NCBI RefSeq assembly: GCF_014196345.1 | Contig: NZ_JACIDN010000006.1 | Coordinates: forward strand, 310,001-374,000 | Reading direction: 5' to 3' | DNA: 64,000 nucleotides | From: Methylobacterium brachythecii | GTDB taxonomy: Bacteria > Pseudomonadota > Alphaproteobacteria > Rhizobiales > Beijerinckiaceae | Part shown: positions 34,090-43,345 of the stretch, in pieces | Layout of the letters: the number at the start of each line of letters is the position of its first letter | How positions within the stretch are numbered: the first letter of the stretch is position 1 | The notes under the pieces: model-generated | What the model was told of the DNA's origin: nothing | Databases searched by the model: none | Seen by the model: the letters and a program-made list of their open reading frames with translations, nothing else | Translations under genes and position numbers: made by a program

Positions 34090-36954
34090 TCAGTAAGCAT
34101 CGGAGAGCCGCGAGACGTACCAGCTTCGAGCCGCCCGCCAGTCCCGCGACGACACTCCGCTCGGGAGCAGGTCGAGGTATGGTTCGAGGAGCGCGCGTGC
34201 CTCGTCCCGACGACCATGATCGGTGAGAAGCTTCACCAGATCGAACACGACCCGCAGGCCGAGAGCGGGGGCTTCCTGACGTTCGGCGATGTCCAGAGCC
34301 CGCCTCAGCTCGCGCTCGCGCGAGGCCGGAGTGGGATTGGTGATCTGCGCGCGAACCCGCAGAAATTCTGACCATGCCCAATGGGCCTCGTCTCGGCCGT
34401 CGTCGACGCGATCAGCCAATCGCAAGAACGCTTCGCGGGCGGGATGATCGACATCGGCGTTGATGAGCAGATCCGTGACGAGCGTCGAGTAGAGCGGATC
34501 GAAGTCCATGCCGCTGGTAGACGCGAAGACACGCTCGATGCGGGCTTGCGGACGTTCATCGTTGCCGGTCGTGGCCCAGGCCATGAACAACTCGCCGTAC
34601 ACCGTCCAGAACCCGAGGCCATGCCGGCTCGCGGTCTGGACGAGCAGCGGCGCCGCGCGTTCGACGGCAGTCTCATCGCCGTTCAGGGCATGAACCATGC
34701 ACCAGCCCTCGGCGAGCGCGCAGCAGAGCGTGCAAGCGTGGTCGAGCGCGCGCGCTTTTTCCAAGGCGTCACGCGCAACGTCGATAGCCGTCGCGAACTG
34801 ACCTTCGATCCACAATATGCGCGAAAGGAAGGCGAGCCCGGCGACGCGTTGGTCGAGACCGAAGCGAAATCGCTGAATCGGAGGGTGCCGATCGTACCAT
34901 CCGAGTGACGTCTCGATCAGGCGGCGTCCCTCGGCATGTTGGCCCAGGAAATGATGGGACACGCCCGCGATACGCTGCCCTGCGGCGAAGGCCTCACGGT
35001 CGTTTCCAAGACTGGCCCGCTCCATCATCTCTCGTGCATGGCGAAGCGAGCCCGCATAGTCGCCGCAGCGCAGATGAAAGAGCCACAATCCGTAATGAGC
35101 CTGGAGCCCGACTTCGACGTCGGAGAGTTCCGTGGCGAGTTCGAGGGCACGGCTCCAGGCATTCCTGGTCTCGGCGACGGGGCCTTTTGCCCATGTCAGG
35201 CAGGCGCCGAGCGCCGTCTGGGCGGCCATCTCGGCCTGAGAATGGATCGGACCCTGGATCGCGATCCCGCCGAGAATCTCGGAGATCCGGCGTTGGCCTT
35301 CATCGTGTTGGGAGTGCTGAATCCAGAATGGCGCCGAGTGTGAGAGGATCGTGACGCCCAGGTCGACATCGCCGGACGCGGAAAGCGCCCAGTCGAGGGC
35401 GGCCCGGATATCGTCCAGGCCGGTCGCGTGACGGTTCAGCCAGTCTTCGGTGGGCAAGATCCGCCAATCGACGGAGGCTTCCTCGGACATCGCGGCCGTG
35501 AAGCTCGCGTGCCGACGGGCGATCCCGTCGACCTCGTTGCTCTCGGCAAGCTTCTCCAGCGCATCGAAGCGGATCGTTTCCAGCATGTGGAAGTGGGGCT
35601 CCGGCCTCCCGGCATCGACGAGAAGGAGGGATTTTCCCTCGAGCTCACCAAGCGTGTCTGCCGTCTGCCACTCCTCTTCCAGGTTCCCCGCCGCAACCTG
35701 ATGCGCGGCCTCTGGAGTGAAGGCACCCGGGAATACAGCTAGGCGCCGGAACAGCCGCTTCGCCTCTGGGCTGAGCAGATCGTGGCTCCAGTCAACCGCG
35801 TTGCGCAGCGTGCGGTGCCGGGCCAGAACCGTTCTGCGCCCGGCGGTCAGAAGCTTGAATCGATCGTCCAGTCCGGTGAGCACGCCGGTCACGCCGAGCG
35901 CGGCAACCCGGGCCGCCGCGAGCTCCAAGGCGAGCGGAATGCCATCAAGCCGGCGGCAGATCTCACTGACATCGCAAGCATTGGTGTCCAGAAGCTGGAA
36001 TTCGCGGGCTCTCTCCTTCGCCCTTTCCACGAAGAGCTCCACCGCCGGATGTCCGAGCGCCTCGCTCGCTTCGCGCATGGTCTTGGGCGGCACCGCGAGC
36101 GGACCCAGCCGAAAGACATACTCTCCCGGCATGCCGAGTGGTTCCTGGGCCGTACCAAGGACGCTCAGATTCGCGCTGACTTGCAGGAGGTTCGCCAAGA
36201 CTTCGGCGGCCGCCTCCACAACATGCTCGCAATTGTCGACCACCAACAGGATGCGGCGGTGTTCGACGTAGCTCCTGAGCCGACCGGGCTGACGTAGCAC
36301 CGAAGCCGGGATGGAGAGCGCCGTGCCGATCGTTGGCCAGACGAGTTGGTCCTCGGACAGTTTGCCGAGCTCCGCCAGGAATACGCCATCAGGAAACGCG
36401 GGGACGAGCCGACGACCGACCTCGTTGGCGAGCCGCGTCTTGCCGACGCCTCCCGGTCCCACGATGGTCACGAGCCTGGCGCGACCCAGGAGCCCCTCGA
36501 TCTCCGACACCTCCGTCGATCGGCCGATCAGGCTCGTGATAGCGTTCGGCAGGCTGCAGGTCGCAGCGCGCTGGGGCAGATCGGCATGGAGTTGCACCTG
36601 CCCCTCGACCGCATCCGTTCCGAGCAGAAGGCGGTAGCCGCGTCCGAACTCGGTCGAGAGCAGGTCCCTGTCGGGGCCGAGCGCCTTCCTGAGCGCAGAG
36701 ATCTGCGCTTGGAGATTGTTCTCCTCGACGACCGCCCCGCTCCAGACCTTCTCGATGAGCTCGTCTTTTTCGACCAGACTGCCGCGGGCTTCGACGAGCA
36801 CGCAGAGGAGATCGAAAGCGCGCGCTCTCAACTCTACCCGGTAGTCCCCTCTCACGAGGATACGCATCTCCGGGTAGATGCAGTGGCATCCAAACCGGTG
36901 TCCCAACCCGTTGGATTGGCTTAGTTCAACAGACAAAGGCGCGCGTGCTCGCAT
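34090..36954 (-). CDS. STAND-type regulator: winged-helix DNA-binding domain, NTPase, TPR-like repeats
   Basis: 954 residues. Residues about 30-112 form an OmpR/CadC-type winged helix (RAFDLLCVLVEARGSLVEKDELIEKVW, cited by its pieces; TEFGRGYRLL closes it). A P-loop GPGGVGKTR at 166-174 and LLVVDNCEH (Walker B) start an AP-ATPase/NB-ARC-like module with IPLALELAAARVAAL. The C-terminal 400 residues are helical repeats typical of TPR sensors. Such proteins couple ligand sensing to transcription. It lies 118 bases upstream of the LigB gene, same strand, so may control that operon. Signal unknown. Confidence 0.85.
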   Translation of the reverse strand: MRARAPLSVELSQSNGLGHRFGCHCIYPEMRILVRGDYRVELRARAFDLLCVLVEARGSLVEKDELIEKVWSGAVVEENNLQAQISALRKALGPDRDLLSTEFGRGYRLLLGTDAVEGQVQLHADLPQRAATCSLPNAITSLIGRSTEVSEIEGLLGRARLVTIVGPGGVGKTRLANEVGRRLVPAFPDGVFLAELGKLSEDQLVWPTIGTALSIPASVLRQPGRLRSYVEHRRILLVVDNCEHVVEAAAEVLANLLQVSANLSVLGTAQEPLGMPGEYVFRLGPLAVPPKTMREASEALGHPAVELFVERAKERAREFQLLDTNACDVSEICRRLDGIPLALELAAARVAALGVTGVLTGLDDRFKLLTAGRRTVLARHRTLRNAVDWSHDLLSPEAKRLFRRLAVFPGAFTPEAAHQVAAGNLEEEWQTADTLGELEGKSLLLVDAGRPEPHFHMLETIRFDALEKLAESNEVDGIARRHASFTAAMSEEASVDWRILPTEDWLNRHATGLDDIRAALDWALSASGDVDLGVTILSHSAPFWIQHSQHDEGQRRISEILGGIAIQGPIHSQAEMAAQTALGACLTWAKGPVAETRNAWSRALELATELSDVEVGLQAHYGLWLFHLRCGDYAGSLRHAREMMERASLGNDREAFAAGQRIAGVSHHFLGQHAEGRRLIETSLGWYDRHPPIQRFRFGLDQRVAGLAFLSRILWIEGQFATAIDVARDALEKARALDHACTLCCALAEGWCMVHALNGDETAVERAAPLLVQTASRHGLGFWTVYGELFMAWATTGNDERPQARIERVFASTSGMDFDPLYSTLVTDLLINADVDHPAREAFLRLADRVDDGRDEAHWAWSEFLRVRAQITNPTPASRERELRRALDIAERQEAPALGLRVVFDLVKLLTDHGRRDEARALLEPYLDLLPSGVSSRDWRAARSWYVSRLSDAY

Positions 36955-37061
36955 CCGACGAACCTAACGGCGCTACTCGCCCGTGTCTCGATGTGCCGCC
37001 CTTAGCAAAGGTTCTCGGAGAAAGTTCCGACCAGCGAACCCAAACGGGCGGCTGAGCGCCC

Positions 37062-37129
37062 AAACTAGCCGCCCGGACCAGCACCGGCGCTTATCCAGAG
37101 CAGCCGTTCGTCGGCCGTCCGGCAGCTTC
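37062..37129. repeat. 68-bp direct repeat, left copy
   Basis: AAACTAG...CTTC, 62 of 68 positions identical to 38440-38507 in the same orientation. The pair brackets the molybdoenzyme gene at 37213-38343 at a distance of 1.38 kb. Confidence 0.85.
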
Positions 37130-37212
37130 GCCGTGGTAGTCCCTGGGGTGACGATTGAGCTTTACCGCCGTCGGCGCGTTCACTCCGTGTCCTCACCCAG
37201 ACGGGAGCCTCG

Positions 37213-38343
37213 ATGTCGAGCCTATCCGAGCGAAAGGCTCGCCTGATCGTCCACGGCGATCAGCCCTACAATGCCGAACCGCCTCTGGGTCGACTGCGCG
37301 CCTCCTACCGGACTTCGGCGGAGAACTTCTATGTCCGCTCGCACGGCGATCTTCCGGACCTCGACTTAGAAACCTGGCGCATTGCCATTTTTGGCGGAGC
37401 TGGTGTCAGGCAGGAACTTTCGCTGCACGACCTGCAGACCCGTTTCCCGGAAGCTGTGGTCACGGCAACAATGCAATGTGCGGGCAATCGTCGCGCCGAC
37501 ATGCGCGCGGTTGCCCCGGTATCGGGCGATCCATGGGATGCCGGTGCTATCGCGACGGCCGCTTGGACCGGAGTCCGGCTCGGAGACATCCTGCGCGAGG
37601 CGGGTGTTGCGGATGGTGCGGATCTCCACGTGGCCTTCGAGAGCCATGACATGGTGGAAGGACGCCCGTATGGAGCATCGATCCCACTCCGCAAGGCAAT
37701 GGCGCCCGAAACCTTGCTCGCCTACGCCATGAACGGCGAGCCCCTGCTCCCCGAGCACGGCTACCCAGTCCGCGCGGTCGTGCCTGGCTTCGCCGGCGTT
37801 CGCAGTCCGAAATGGCTCCGGCGCCTCACCGTGCAGGACCACCCGTCCGACAACCCAATTCAGGCCGAGGATTACAAGCTGTTCCCGCCCGGCGTGACCG
37901 CAGAGACGGCGGACCCGACCAAGGGGCATACCATCGACACGATGCCGCTCAACGCCGCGATCTGTGATCCCGAACGCGGAGCCACCCTTAAGGCCGGACG
38001 GAACCGGGTTCGTGGCTACGCAGTAAGTGGCGACAGAGCCATCGTGCGCGTCGATGTTTCCGGGAATGGCGGCCGGTCCTGGACGCAGGCTGATCTGGAG
38101 CACGAACAGGATGCGCCATTCGCCTGGACGTTCTGGAGCGTAGAACTCTATCTGGCTCCAGGCGAGCATGAGCTCGCCGTTCGCGCTTGGGACATGGCCG
38201 GCCAGACGCAACCCGCGCTGCCGACCGACACCTGGAATCACAAAGGTTACCTTTGCACCTGTTGGCACCGGGTGCGGATCAGTGTGATCGATCAGAACAT
38301 GAGTAGCTTGATCCCCGCTTCGAATGGCCCAGGCGGCCCGTGA
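37213..38343 (+). CDS. Sulfite oxidase-family molybdoenzyme (cytosolic type)
   Basis: 376 residues, two domains. The molybdopterin domain includes the Mo-ligating Cys89 in TMQCAGNRR, plus AWTGVRLGDIL and ESHDMVEGRPYGASIPL; the C-terminal dimerisation domain includes GGRSWTQADLE and the closing WNHKGYLCTCWHRV. There is no signal peptide, so it appears cytoplasmic. The likely reaction is oxidation of sulfite or a related oxyanion, but the family also contains reductases. GGGAG lies 5 bases before the ATG. Its electron acceptor gene is not adjacent. It is enclosed by two 68-bp direct repeats. Confidence 0.85.
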   Translation: MSSLSERKARLIVHGDQPYNAEPPLGRLRASYRTSAENFYVRSHGDLPDLDLETWRIAIFGGAGVRQELSLHDLQTRFPEAVVTATMQCAGNRRADMRAVAPVSGDPWDAGAIATAAWTGVRLGDILREAGVADGADLHVAFESHDMVEGRPYGASIPLRKAMAPETLLAYAMNGEPLLPEHGYPVRAVVPGFAGVRSPKWLRRLTVQDHPSDNPIQAEDYKLFPPGVTAETADPTKGHTIDTMPLNAAICDPERGATLKAGRNRVRGYAVSGDRAIVRVDVSGNGGRSWTQADLEHEQDAPFAWTFWSVELYLAPGEHELAVRAWDMAGQTQPALPTDTWNHKGYLCTCWHRVRISVIDQNMSSLIPASNGPGGP

Positions 38344-39061
38344 ACGGACGGGTTCGCGACATCCGCTCTGTGACGTATCCGCCGCAAGGGAGCGGACCGG
38401 CAAAGATCCAACCAACTCAGCCGCTCTACTTCCGAACTTAAACTAGTGGCCCGGACCAGCACCGGCGCTTATCCGGAGCAGCCGTTCGTCGGCCCGCCGG
38501 CAACTTCAATTCGGGATGGCTAGCGGAAGTTGGCTCAACGCCTACAAGCGGACCTTCGGCTTTGCGCCCATGGCGTCTCTCGACGAACGCTGTCAGCACC
38601 ACCAAACCAGATATCGATAAAAACACCTCGGCCTGCCGCAATGAAGCGAGCAATCCAACCAGGTTTCGTCCGAGAATTTTGATGCCGGCAAATGCCTTTG
38701 CCGCCGAGGGGACCATTCCTCATCGAAACTCCTGGATTATGAGCAGGCGCGCTCTGTTAGCCTCCAGCCCGATACCGACGGATCGATGCCGCCGTTCGGG
38801 TATTGAGACGGATCGCTGGAAACAGACACGACCGATCAGCAAAGCGCGCTTCGGCAGAGCGACGCGCAAGCTCGACTTGTTGCGCTCGACAGCGATCGAA
38901 GCCGCTTCGAGAAACTCTTTGAGACGATTGATGACGGTTTCTCGGTTGTTGATTGCGTCATTGATTGCAGCGCGCTCCGCTCGCGGAGGCTTCACCCCGG
39001 GGAACCAACGCGGGCCAGAGCCGGTCTCCGGAGAGAAGATCGTTCGAACGGAGAGACCACC
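38344..39061. other. 718-base stretch without a recognisable gene
   Basis: Contains the right 68-bp repeat (38440-38507). A minus-strand open frame at 38438-38716 encodes one hydrophobic helix (VFLSISGLVVLTAFV) and could be a gene fragment, but I cannot match it. The rest shows no clear coding pattern or motif. The promoter for the hydrolase at 39062 should lie near the right end. Confidence 0.45.
38440..38507. repeat. 68-bp direct repeat, right copy
   Basis: Second copy of the repeat at 37062-37129 (six mismatches). It lies 96 bases after the molybdoenzyme stop codon. Confidence 0.85.
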
Positions 39062-39883
39062 ATGCCTTTCATTGCGGCCCATGACGGCACACAGCTCTTC
39101 TGCAAGGATTGGGGAAGCGGTCGGCCGGTGGTGCTGATCCACGGCTGGCCGCTGGACGCGGACATGTGGGAGTTCCAGCAGCTGGCGCTCACCGAGGCGG
39201 GCCTGCGCACCGTCGCCTACGACCGCCGCGGCTTTGGCCGTTCGGATCAGACCTGGTGCGGCTACGATTACGACACCTTCGCCGACGACCTGAAGTCTGT
39301 GCTCGACGCCCTCGATCTGCAGGACGTGGCGTTGGTCGGGTTCTCGATGGGCGGCGGCGAAATCGCCCGTTACATGAGCCGTCACGGCGGCGCCCGGGTG
39401 ACCCGAACGGCGCTCGTCTCGGCGGTGACGCCCTACATGCTCAAGGCCGCCGACAACCCAAAGGGCGTTGACGCATCAGTGTTCGACGGCATGATCGCCG
39501 GGCTGAAGAACGACCGTCCGAACTTCATAGCGACCTTCTCCAAGACCTTCTTCGGGGTCGGGATGATCTCGTCTCCGGTCTCGTCCGACCTGATCCAGTG
39601 GACCGGCAACCTCGCGATGCTCGCCTCGCCGAAGGCGACGATCGCCAGCGTGACAGCCTTCGGCGAGACCGATTTCCGCGCCGACATGAGCGCGTTTCAC
39701 GTGCCGACCCTCGTCATCCACGGCGATGCCGACCAGACCGTACCGATCGACGTGTCGGGCAAGGCCACAGCCGCCTCGATCCCCGGTGCCGAACTCGTCA
39801 TCTACGGAGGCGCGCCGCACGCCGTGCCGTTCACCCATGCCGAGCGGCTGAACAGGGATCTCATCACCTTCCTGAAGGGCTGA
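39062..39883 (+). CDS. Alpha/beta hydrolase of the cofactor-free chloroperoxidase/arylesterase type
   Basis: 273 residues. LIHGWPLDADMWEFQQ, AYDRRGFGRSDQ, nucleophile elbow GFSMGGGE, acid in IHGDADQTVPID and His in GAPHAVPFTHAERL make up a complete Ser-Asp-His triad in the order typical for non-haem chloroperoxidase-like esterases. These esterases can perhydrolyse carboxylic acids. GGAG lies 8 bases before the ATG. It is followed after 32 bases by the ene-reductase gene. Confidence 0.88.
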   Translation: MPFIAAHDGTQLFCKDWGSGRPVVLIHGWPLDADMWEFQQLALTEAGLRTVAYDRRGFGRSDQTWCGYDYDTFADDLKSVLDALDLQDVALVGFSMGGGEIARYMSRHGGARVTRTALVSAVTPYMLKAADNPKGVDASVFDGMIAGLKNDRPNFIATFSKTFFGVGMISSPVSSDLIQWTGNLAMLASPKATIASVTAFGETDFRADMSAFHVPTLVIHGDADQTVPIDVSGKATAASIPGAELVIYGGAPHAVPFTHAERLNRDLITFLKG

Positions 39884-39915
39884 CCCGCTTTCCGCTCACC
39901 ACGATCCGAGGAACC

Positions 39916-41028
39916 ATGACAACGAGCCCGATCCTCCAGCCCGTCACGATCGGTGACCTGGAACTTAAGAACCGCATTGTGATGGCGCCGCTGACGCGCA
40001 GCCGCTCGTCGACACAGGGCGTGCCACCGGATTTCGCCCAGGATTATTACGGCCAACGCTCGAATGCCGGCCTGATCATCTCGGAGGCGACCAACATCTC
40101 GCCTCAGGCCGTCGGTTACGCCTACACCCCCGGCATCTGGACCGAAGCGCAGGTCGAAAGCTGGCAGAAGATCACATCGACGGTCCACGCCAACGATGGC
40201 CGGATCTTCCTGCAACTCTGGCATACTGGCCGCATCTCGCACCCGGACGTTCAGCCTGACGGTCAGCTCCCGGTCTCGGCTTCGGCGATCAAACCGACGG
40301 GCAGCGCTTTCACCGAAGGCGGCATGAAGGAGCACGTCACGCCGCGCGCGCTCGAGACCGACGAGATCCCCGGTATCGTCGAGCATTATCGCCGCGCCGC
40401 CGAGAACGCCAAGCGCGCCGGCTTCGACGGCGTCGAGATTCATTCCGCCAATAACTACCTGCTGGAGCAGTTCGTCCGCGATTCCACCAACAAGCGCACC
40501 GATCGGTACGGCGGCTCGATCGAGAACCGCCTGCGCTTCCCGCTAGCGGTGGTCGAGGCCGTCACCGAGGCCTGGGGCGGCGGTAACCGCGTCGGCATCC
40601 GCCTCTCGCCCGCCACCACACAACCTGGCGAGACCCCGCTCGATTCGACCACGCACGAGACCTTCGGCGCCTATGTCGACGCACTCAACGCCTACGGTCT
40701 GCTGTACATCCACACGATCGAAGGCGTGACCCAGCAGACCCGCGACGTGCCGGACGGCGTCGACTTCCTTGACCTGCGTCGCCGGTTCGAGGGCGCCTAT
40801 ATCGGCAACAACCAGAACACCCTGGATCTCGCTGAGAAGGAACTAGCCGAGGGCCGCGCCGATCTGTTCAGCTTCGGCCGGCCTTACCTCGCGAACCCCG
40901 ACCTAGTCGGGCGGCTGGCGAGCGGGGCACCATTAGCCGAGGCGCCCAAGCAATATTGGTACGGCGGCGGTGCGACCGGCTACTCCGACTGGCCAGGCAT
41001 GGACGGGCCGGTGCTGGTACGGCGCTGA
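39916..41028 (+). CDS. Old Yellow Enzyme family ene-reductase (NemA/OYE-like)
   Basis: 370 residues, FMN-dependent TIM barrel. KNRIVMAPLTRSRS (N-terminal FMN contact), FLQLWHTGRISHPD, VEIHSANNYLLEQFVRD with the substrate-binding His and Asn, and DRYGGSIENRLRFPLAVVEAV are diagnostic. It reduces activated C=C bonds, nitro groups or nitrate esters with NAD(P)H. GAGG sits 4-5 bases upstream of the ATG. It appears to be cotranscribed with the alpha/beta hydrolase, suggesting detoxification of electrophiles. Confidence 0.93.
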   Translation: MTTSPILQPVTIGDLELKNRIVMAPLTRSRSSTQGVPPDFAQDYYGQRSNAGLIISEATNISPQAVGYAYTPGIWTEAQVESWQKITSTVHANDGRIFLQLWHTGRISHPDVQPDGQLPVSASAIKPTGSAFTEGGMKEHVTPRALETDEIPGIVEHYRRAAENAKRAGFDGVEIHSANNYLLEQFVRDSTNKRTDRYGGSIENRLRFPLAVVEAVTEAWGGGNRVGIRLSPATTQPGETPLDSTTHETFGAYVDALNAYGLLYIHTIEGVTQQTRDVPDGVDFLDLRRRFEGAYIGNNQNTLDLAEKELAEGRADLFSFGRPYLANPDLVGRLASGAPLAEAPKQYWYGGGATGYSDWPGMDGPVLVRR

Positions 41029-41370
41029 TTGCCCTTCGGAGATCAGCCCATCGCCGACCGCGACCGACTCGATCTCCATTATCTGGTTAGCATCGTGCCG
41101 GAAGTCGAAGAGCACCCTCGATGCCGACGTCGAGGGGCCTTCATGCCACCGGGCCGGATCGCGCCAAAAACTGTCGTTCGAGTTGGTTTTACGACCGCCT
41201 CGAAGCGGACGTAAGCGCTGCAACTGAGAAGGTTAGATAACTCCTAGTCCGTCTTCGAACGCCATTTTTAACAAGTGGACGTTCGGCAGGCGCGAGCCGT
41301 CAAGAGCAGCGTCGCCCGGATGCGTGGCCGTGCCGACTATCGGCACGGCCTCAGATTGATCCTCAATTCA
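41029..41370. other. Intergenic region between converging ene-reductase and oxalate decarboxylase genes
   Basis: 342 bases without a recognisable gene. A strong hairpin lies at 41326-41350. Confidence 0.5.
41326..41350 (-). terminator. Hairpin terminator after oxalate decarboxylase gene
   Basis: 11-bp perfect stem GGCCGTGCCGA-CTA-TCGGCACGGCC, 20 bases past the minus-strand stop. No U run, so termination strength is uncertain. Confidence 0.55.
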
Positions 41371-42600
41371 CTACGCCGGCACGACTAGGTTCTTGCGCGT
41401 CGGCAGCCCGTCGATGTTGGCACGCTCCAGCTTCGTATGCGCTTGCACGAGGGCATGCGGAGTCAGGGCCATCCACTGCGCCAGTGAGAGATCGGCGTAG
41501 TTTGGACTGCGGAACATCTCGAGAAAGGTCAGCTTCTCGCTGCCGGTATTCTCGATGTAGTGACCCATGGCGAACGGAACGTAACCAACATCCCCAGCTT
41601 GGTAATCGAAAGTGCGTGCCTTCGATTCCGATCCGAACACCGTCATCCGGCCCTTTCCCGAGAGGTAGTATTGCCACTCGTCGCCGTTCGGATGCCAGTG
41701 CATCTCCCGCAAGGCCCCGGGTTCGAGCTCGAAGAGGGCGGCGGCAATCGTCTTCGAGGCTTTGAACAAAGACGAGTCGGTGATGCGCACCGTACCGCCC
41801 TTGGTTCGAATGGGATCCTGCGCGGTCATGCGGTGGACGAACGGGTTCGGCACGGGACCGGCGCCCTCCAATCTGTCGCCGGCCAGCGTGCCGGGTTTCG
41901 GCGCGGGGAAAATGTACAGTTCCTTCTCGGGAATGTTGGCGAACGCGCTCTCGGGAAGGCCGAAGTTCTTGGCGAGCACATCCTTGGGCGTGTGCGCGAG
42001 CCAATCGGTGATCAAAAAGGTGGAATCCTCGGAGAAGGCGCCGTCATCGAAGACGAGGAGGAACTCGCAGCCGTCGACCTCGCTCTCCAGCCCCTGGATC
42101 GAGTGCGGGATGCCGGAGGGGAAGTACCAGAGGTCGCCTTCACCCAGATCGTCGGCGAAGGTGCGTCCGTCCTGATCGATTGCGGTGACCCGCGCCTTGC
42201 CCTTCAGCATGTAGGCCCACTCGGCTTCCTTGTGCCAATGCATCTCCCGGACGGCATTGGCCTTGAGCCGCATGTTGACGCCGGACATGGCCTTGGAGAT
42301 CGGCAGTTCGCGGATGGTGGTTTGACGAGCCCAGCCGCCCTCTTCGAGCCGCATATGGCTGTCGGCGAACGACCATTTCAGGTTCGGCAGGGTCCCGTGA
42401 TCGGTCTTGGGCGGCGCGACGGTCCAACGGTCCTGCGCCTCGCGGGCCGGATTGCGAGGGCCGAGCACGTCCGCGCCGTCACCCCCTCGAATGGGGATTG
42501 GGCCATCCGCGGTTGCGCCTTGCGCTCGTGGGCTTGTCGGCATGGTCGCTGCTCCGACCGTGGCGGCTGCGATGAAGCCGCGACGTGACATGTCGTCCAT
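41371..42600 (-). CDS. Oxalate decarboxylase-like bicupin, Tat-exported
   Basis: 409 residues. Tat leader [18 protein letters not shown], then two cupin domains. Cupin 1: [21 protein letters not shown] with metal His-x-His and Glu, and later His in GIPHSIQG. Cupin 2: [22 protein letters not shown] and MGHYIENTG. The duplicate HWH-E pattern is typical of OxdC/OxdD-type Mn enzymes that convert oxalate to formate and CO2. The lid sequence between the domains was not examined for decarboxylase versus oxidase activity. AAGGA 6 bases upstream supports ATG 42600. Confidence 0.9.
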   Translation of the reverse strand: MDDMSRRGFIAAATVGAATMPTSPRAQGATADGPIPIRGGDGADVLGPRNPAREAQDRWTVAPPKTDHGTLPNLKWSFADSHMRLEEGGWARQTTIRELPISKAMSGVNMRLKANAVREMHWHKEAEWAYMLKGKARVTAIDQDGRTFADDLGEGDLWYFPSGIPHSIQGLESEVDGCEFLLVFDDGAFSEDSTFLITDWLAHTPKDVLAKNFGLPESAFANIPEKELYIFPAPKPGTLAGDRLEGAGPVPNPFVHRMTAQDPIRTKGGTVRITDSSLFKASKTIAAALFELEPGALREMHWHPNGDEWQYYLSGKGRMTVFGSESKARTFDYQAGDVGYVPFAMGHYIENTGSEKLTFLEMFRSPNYADLSLAQWMALTPHALVQAHTKLERANIDGLPTRKNLVVPA

Positions 42601-43035
42601 GAATGGTCCTTGATTCGAGCGGATGAACGGGCTGTCATTGATCGTGAACGTCTCGCGGGCGACCATCCTGGCCGCGTGGGAGACGTCCAGCGCGAACGCT
42701 GCAGCTCACGTCTTGTTCGATCCGGTTCGTCCGCTGGGGCGACTTGGTGCGCCCTTTTCCTTGGTCTTGCGATCCGGTGCCGGACAGTCGACAGCGGAAA
42801 TCCGGTCACCGCCTCGAACGATTAGCGTGGTGTGCCTGAAACTAATCGCGGCCCGAGCCCGTAGCCATACTGGAAGAACGATCGTTTCCACGCGCGAAGC
42901 CCTGGCTTCAGTGCGCGATGAGTATTGTCGAAATACTGCAACGTAGATAATAAGTCTGCATTTATTGAACAACAATAGAATGATCTTGTTGCCCTGTCGG
43001 CTGGATAAAAAATTCGGCTTTACAGGAGAAATCTC
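42601..43035. promoter_or_regulatory. Divergent promoter region between oxalate decarboxylase and Met-rich peptide
   Basis: 435 bases. The right third (about 42915-43020) is clearly A/T-rich compared with its surroundings and contains an inverted repeat AGTATT-GTCGA-AATACT at 42921-42937. No gene was seen. A regulator binding site for the Met-rich peptide gene is likely in this part. Confidence 0.5.
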
Positions 43036-43269
43036 ATGAACAAGTTCACGCTTGCCTTGACCGCGTTGACCGCCCTTGGCGGTGTCGCCTTCGCGGCCGG
43101 TTCAGCCACGGCTGCACCGATGTCCGTCAATGGCATCCAGTCCGAGAGCGGCGTCACCCAGGTGCGCATGATGCAGGGCGATCGAATGATGATGAAGAAG
43201 CGCATGATGCGGAAGAAGATGATGAAGCGCCGCATGATGAAGAACCGTATGATGAACGGCGGCATGTGA
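43036..43269 (+). CDS. Periplasmic Met/Lys/Arg-repeat peptide (MrpX- or MxKDx-like)
   Basis: 77 residues. Signal peptide MNKFTLALTALTALGGVAFA with likely cleavage near ATA-AP, then about 18 ordinary residues and a C-terminal array of five-residue units: MMxxx repeated from about residue 51 to 77 (KKRMM, RKKMM, KRRMM, KNRMM). Residues 45-77 hold 14 Met and 12 Lys/Arg by my count. AGGAG lies 7 bases before the ATG, and a hairpin follows the stop. It resembles the MxKDx-repeat proteins and the methionine-rich hypochlorite scavenger MrpX in design, but with basic rather than acidic spacers. Proposed role: sacrificial oxidant scavenger or metal-binding peptide. It lies directly upstream of the cytochrome/molybdoenzyme pair. 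Confidence 0.8.
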   Translation: MNKFTLALTALTALGGVAFAAGSATAAPMSVNGIQSESGVTQVRMMQGDRMMMKKRMMRKKMMKRRMMKNRMMNGGM

Positions 43270-43291
43270 TCTTACACGCCCGATACTTCCG

Positions 43292-43313
43292 GAGGTCCCT
43301 GAACAGGGACCTC
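43292..43313 (+). terminator. Hairpin between Met-rich peptide and cytochrome gene
   Basis: GAGGTCCCT-GAAC-AGGGACCTC, nine-bp stem followed by TATCT. It lies 22 bases after the stop and 32 bases before the next start, so it may act as partial terminator, giving more peptide than enzyme mRNA. Confidence 0.65.
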
Positions 43314-43345
43314 TATCTGGCGGCCACGATTTCGAGGATGACCGC

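Noticed and set aside
38438..38716. Minus-strand 92-codon frame with one hydrophobic helix
   Set aside because: It overlaps the 68-bp repeat, has no ribosome site or recognisable family. At most a gene remnant, so noted only under the intergenic entry.
38562..39137. Plus-strand 191-codon frame upstream of the chloroperoxidase-type hydrolase
   Set aside because: It overlaps the real hydrolase start in another frame and its composition (Arg/Ser/Pro-rich) is that of a random frame.
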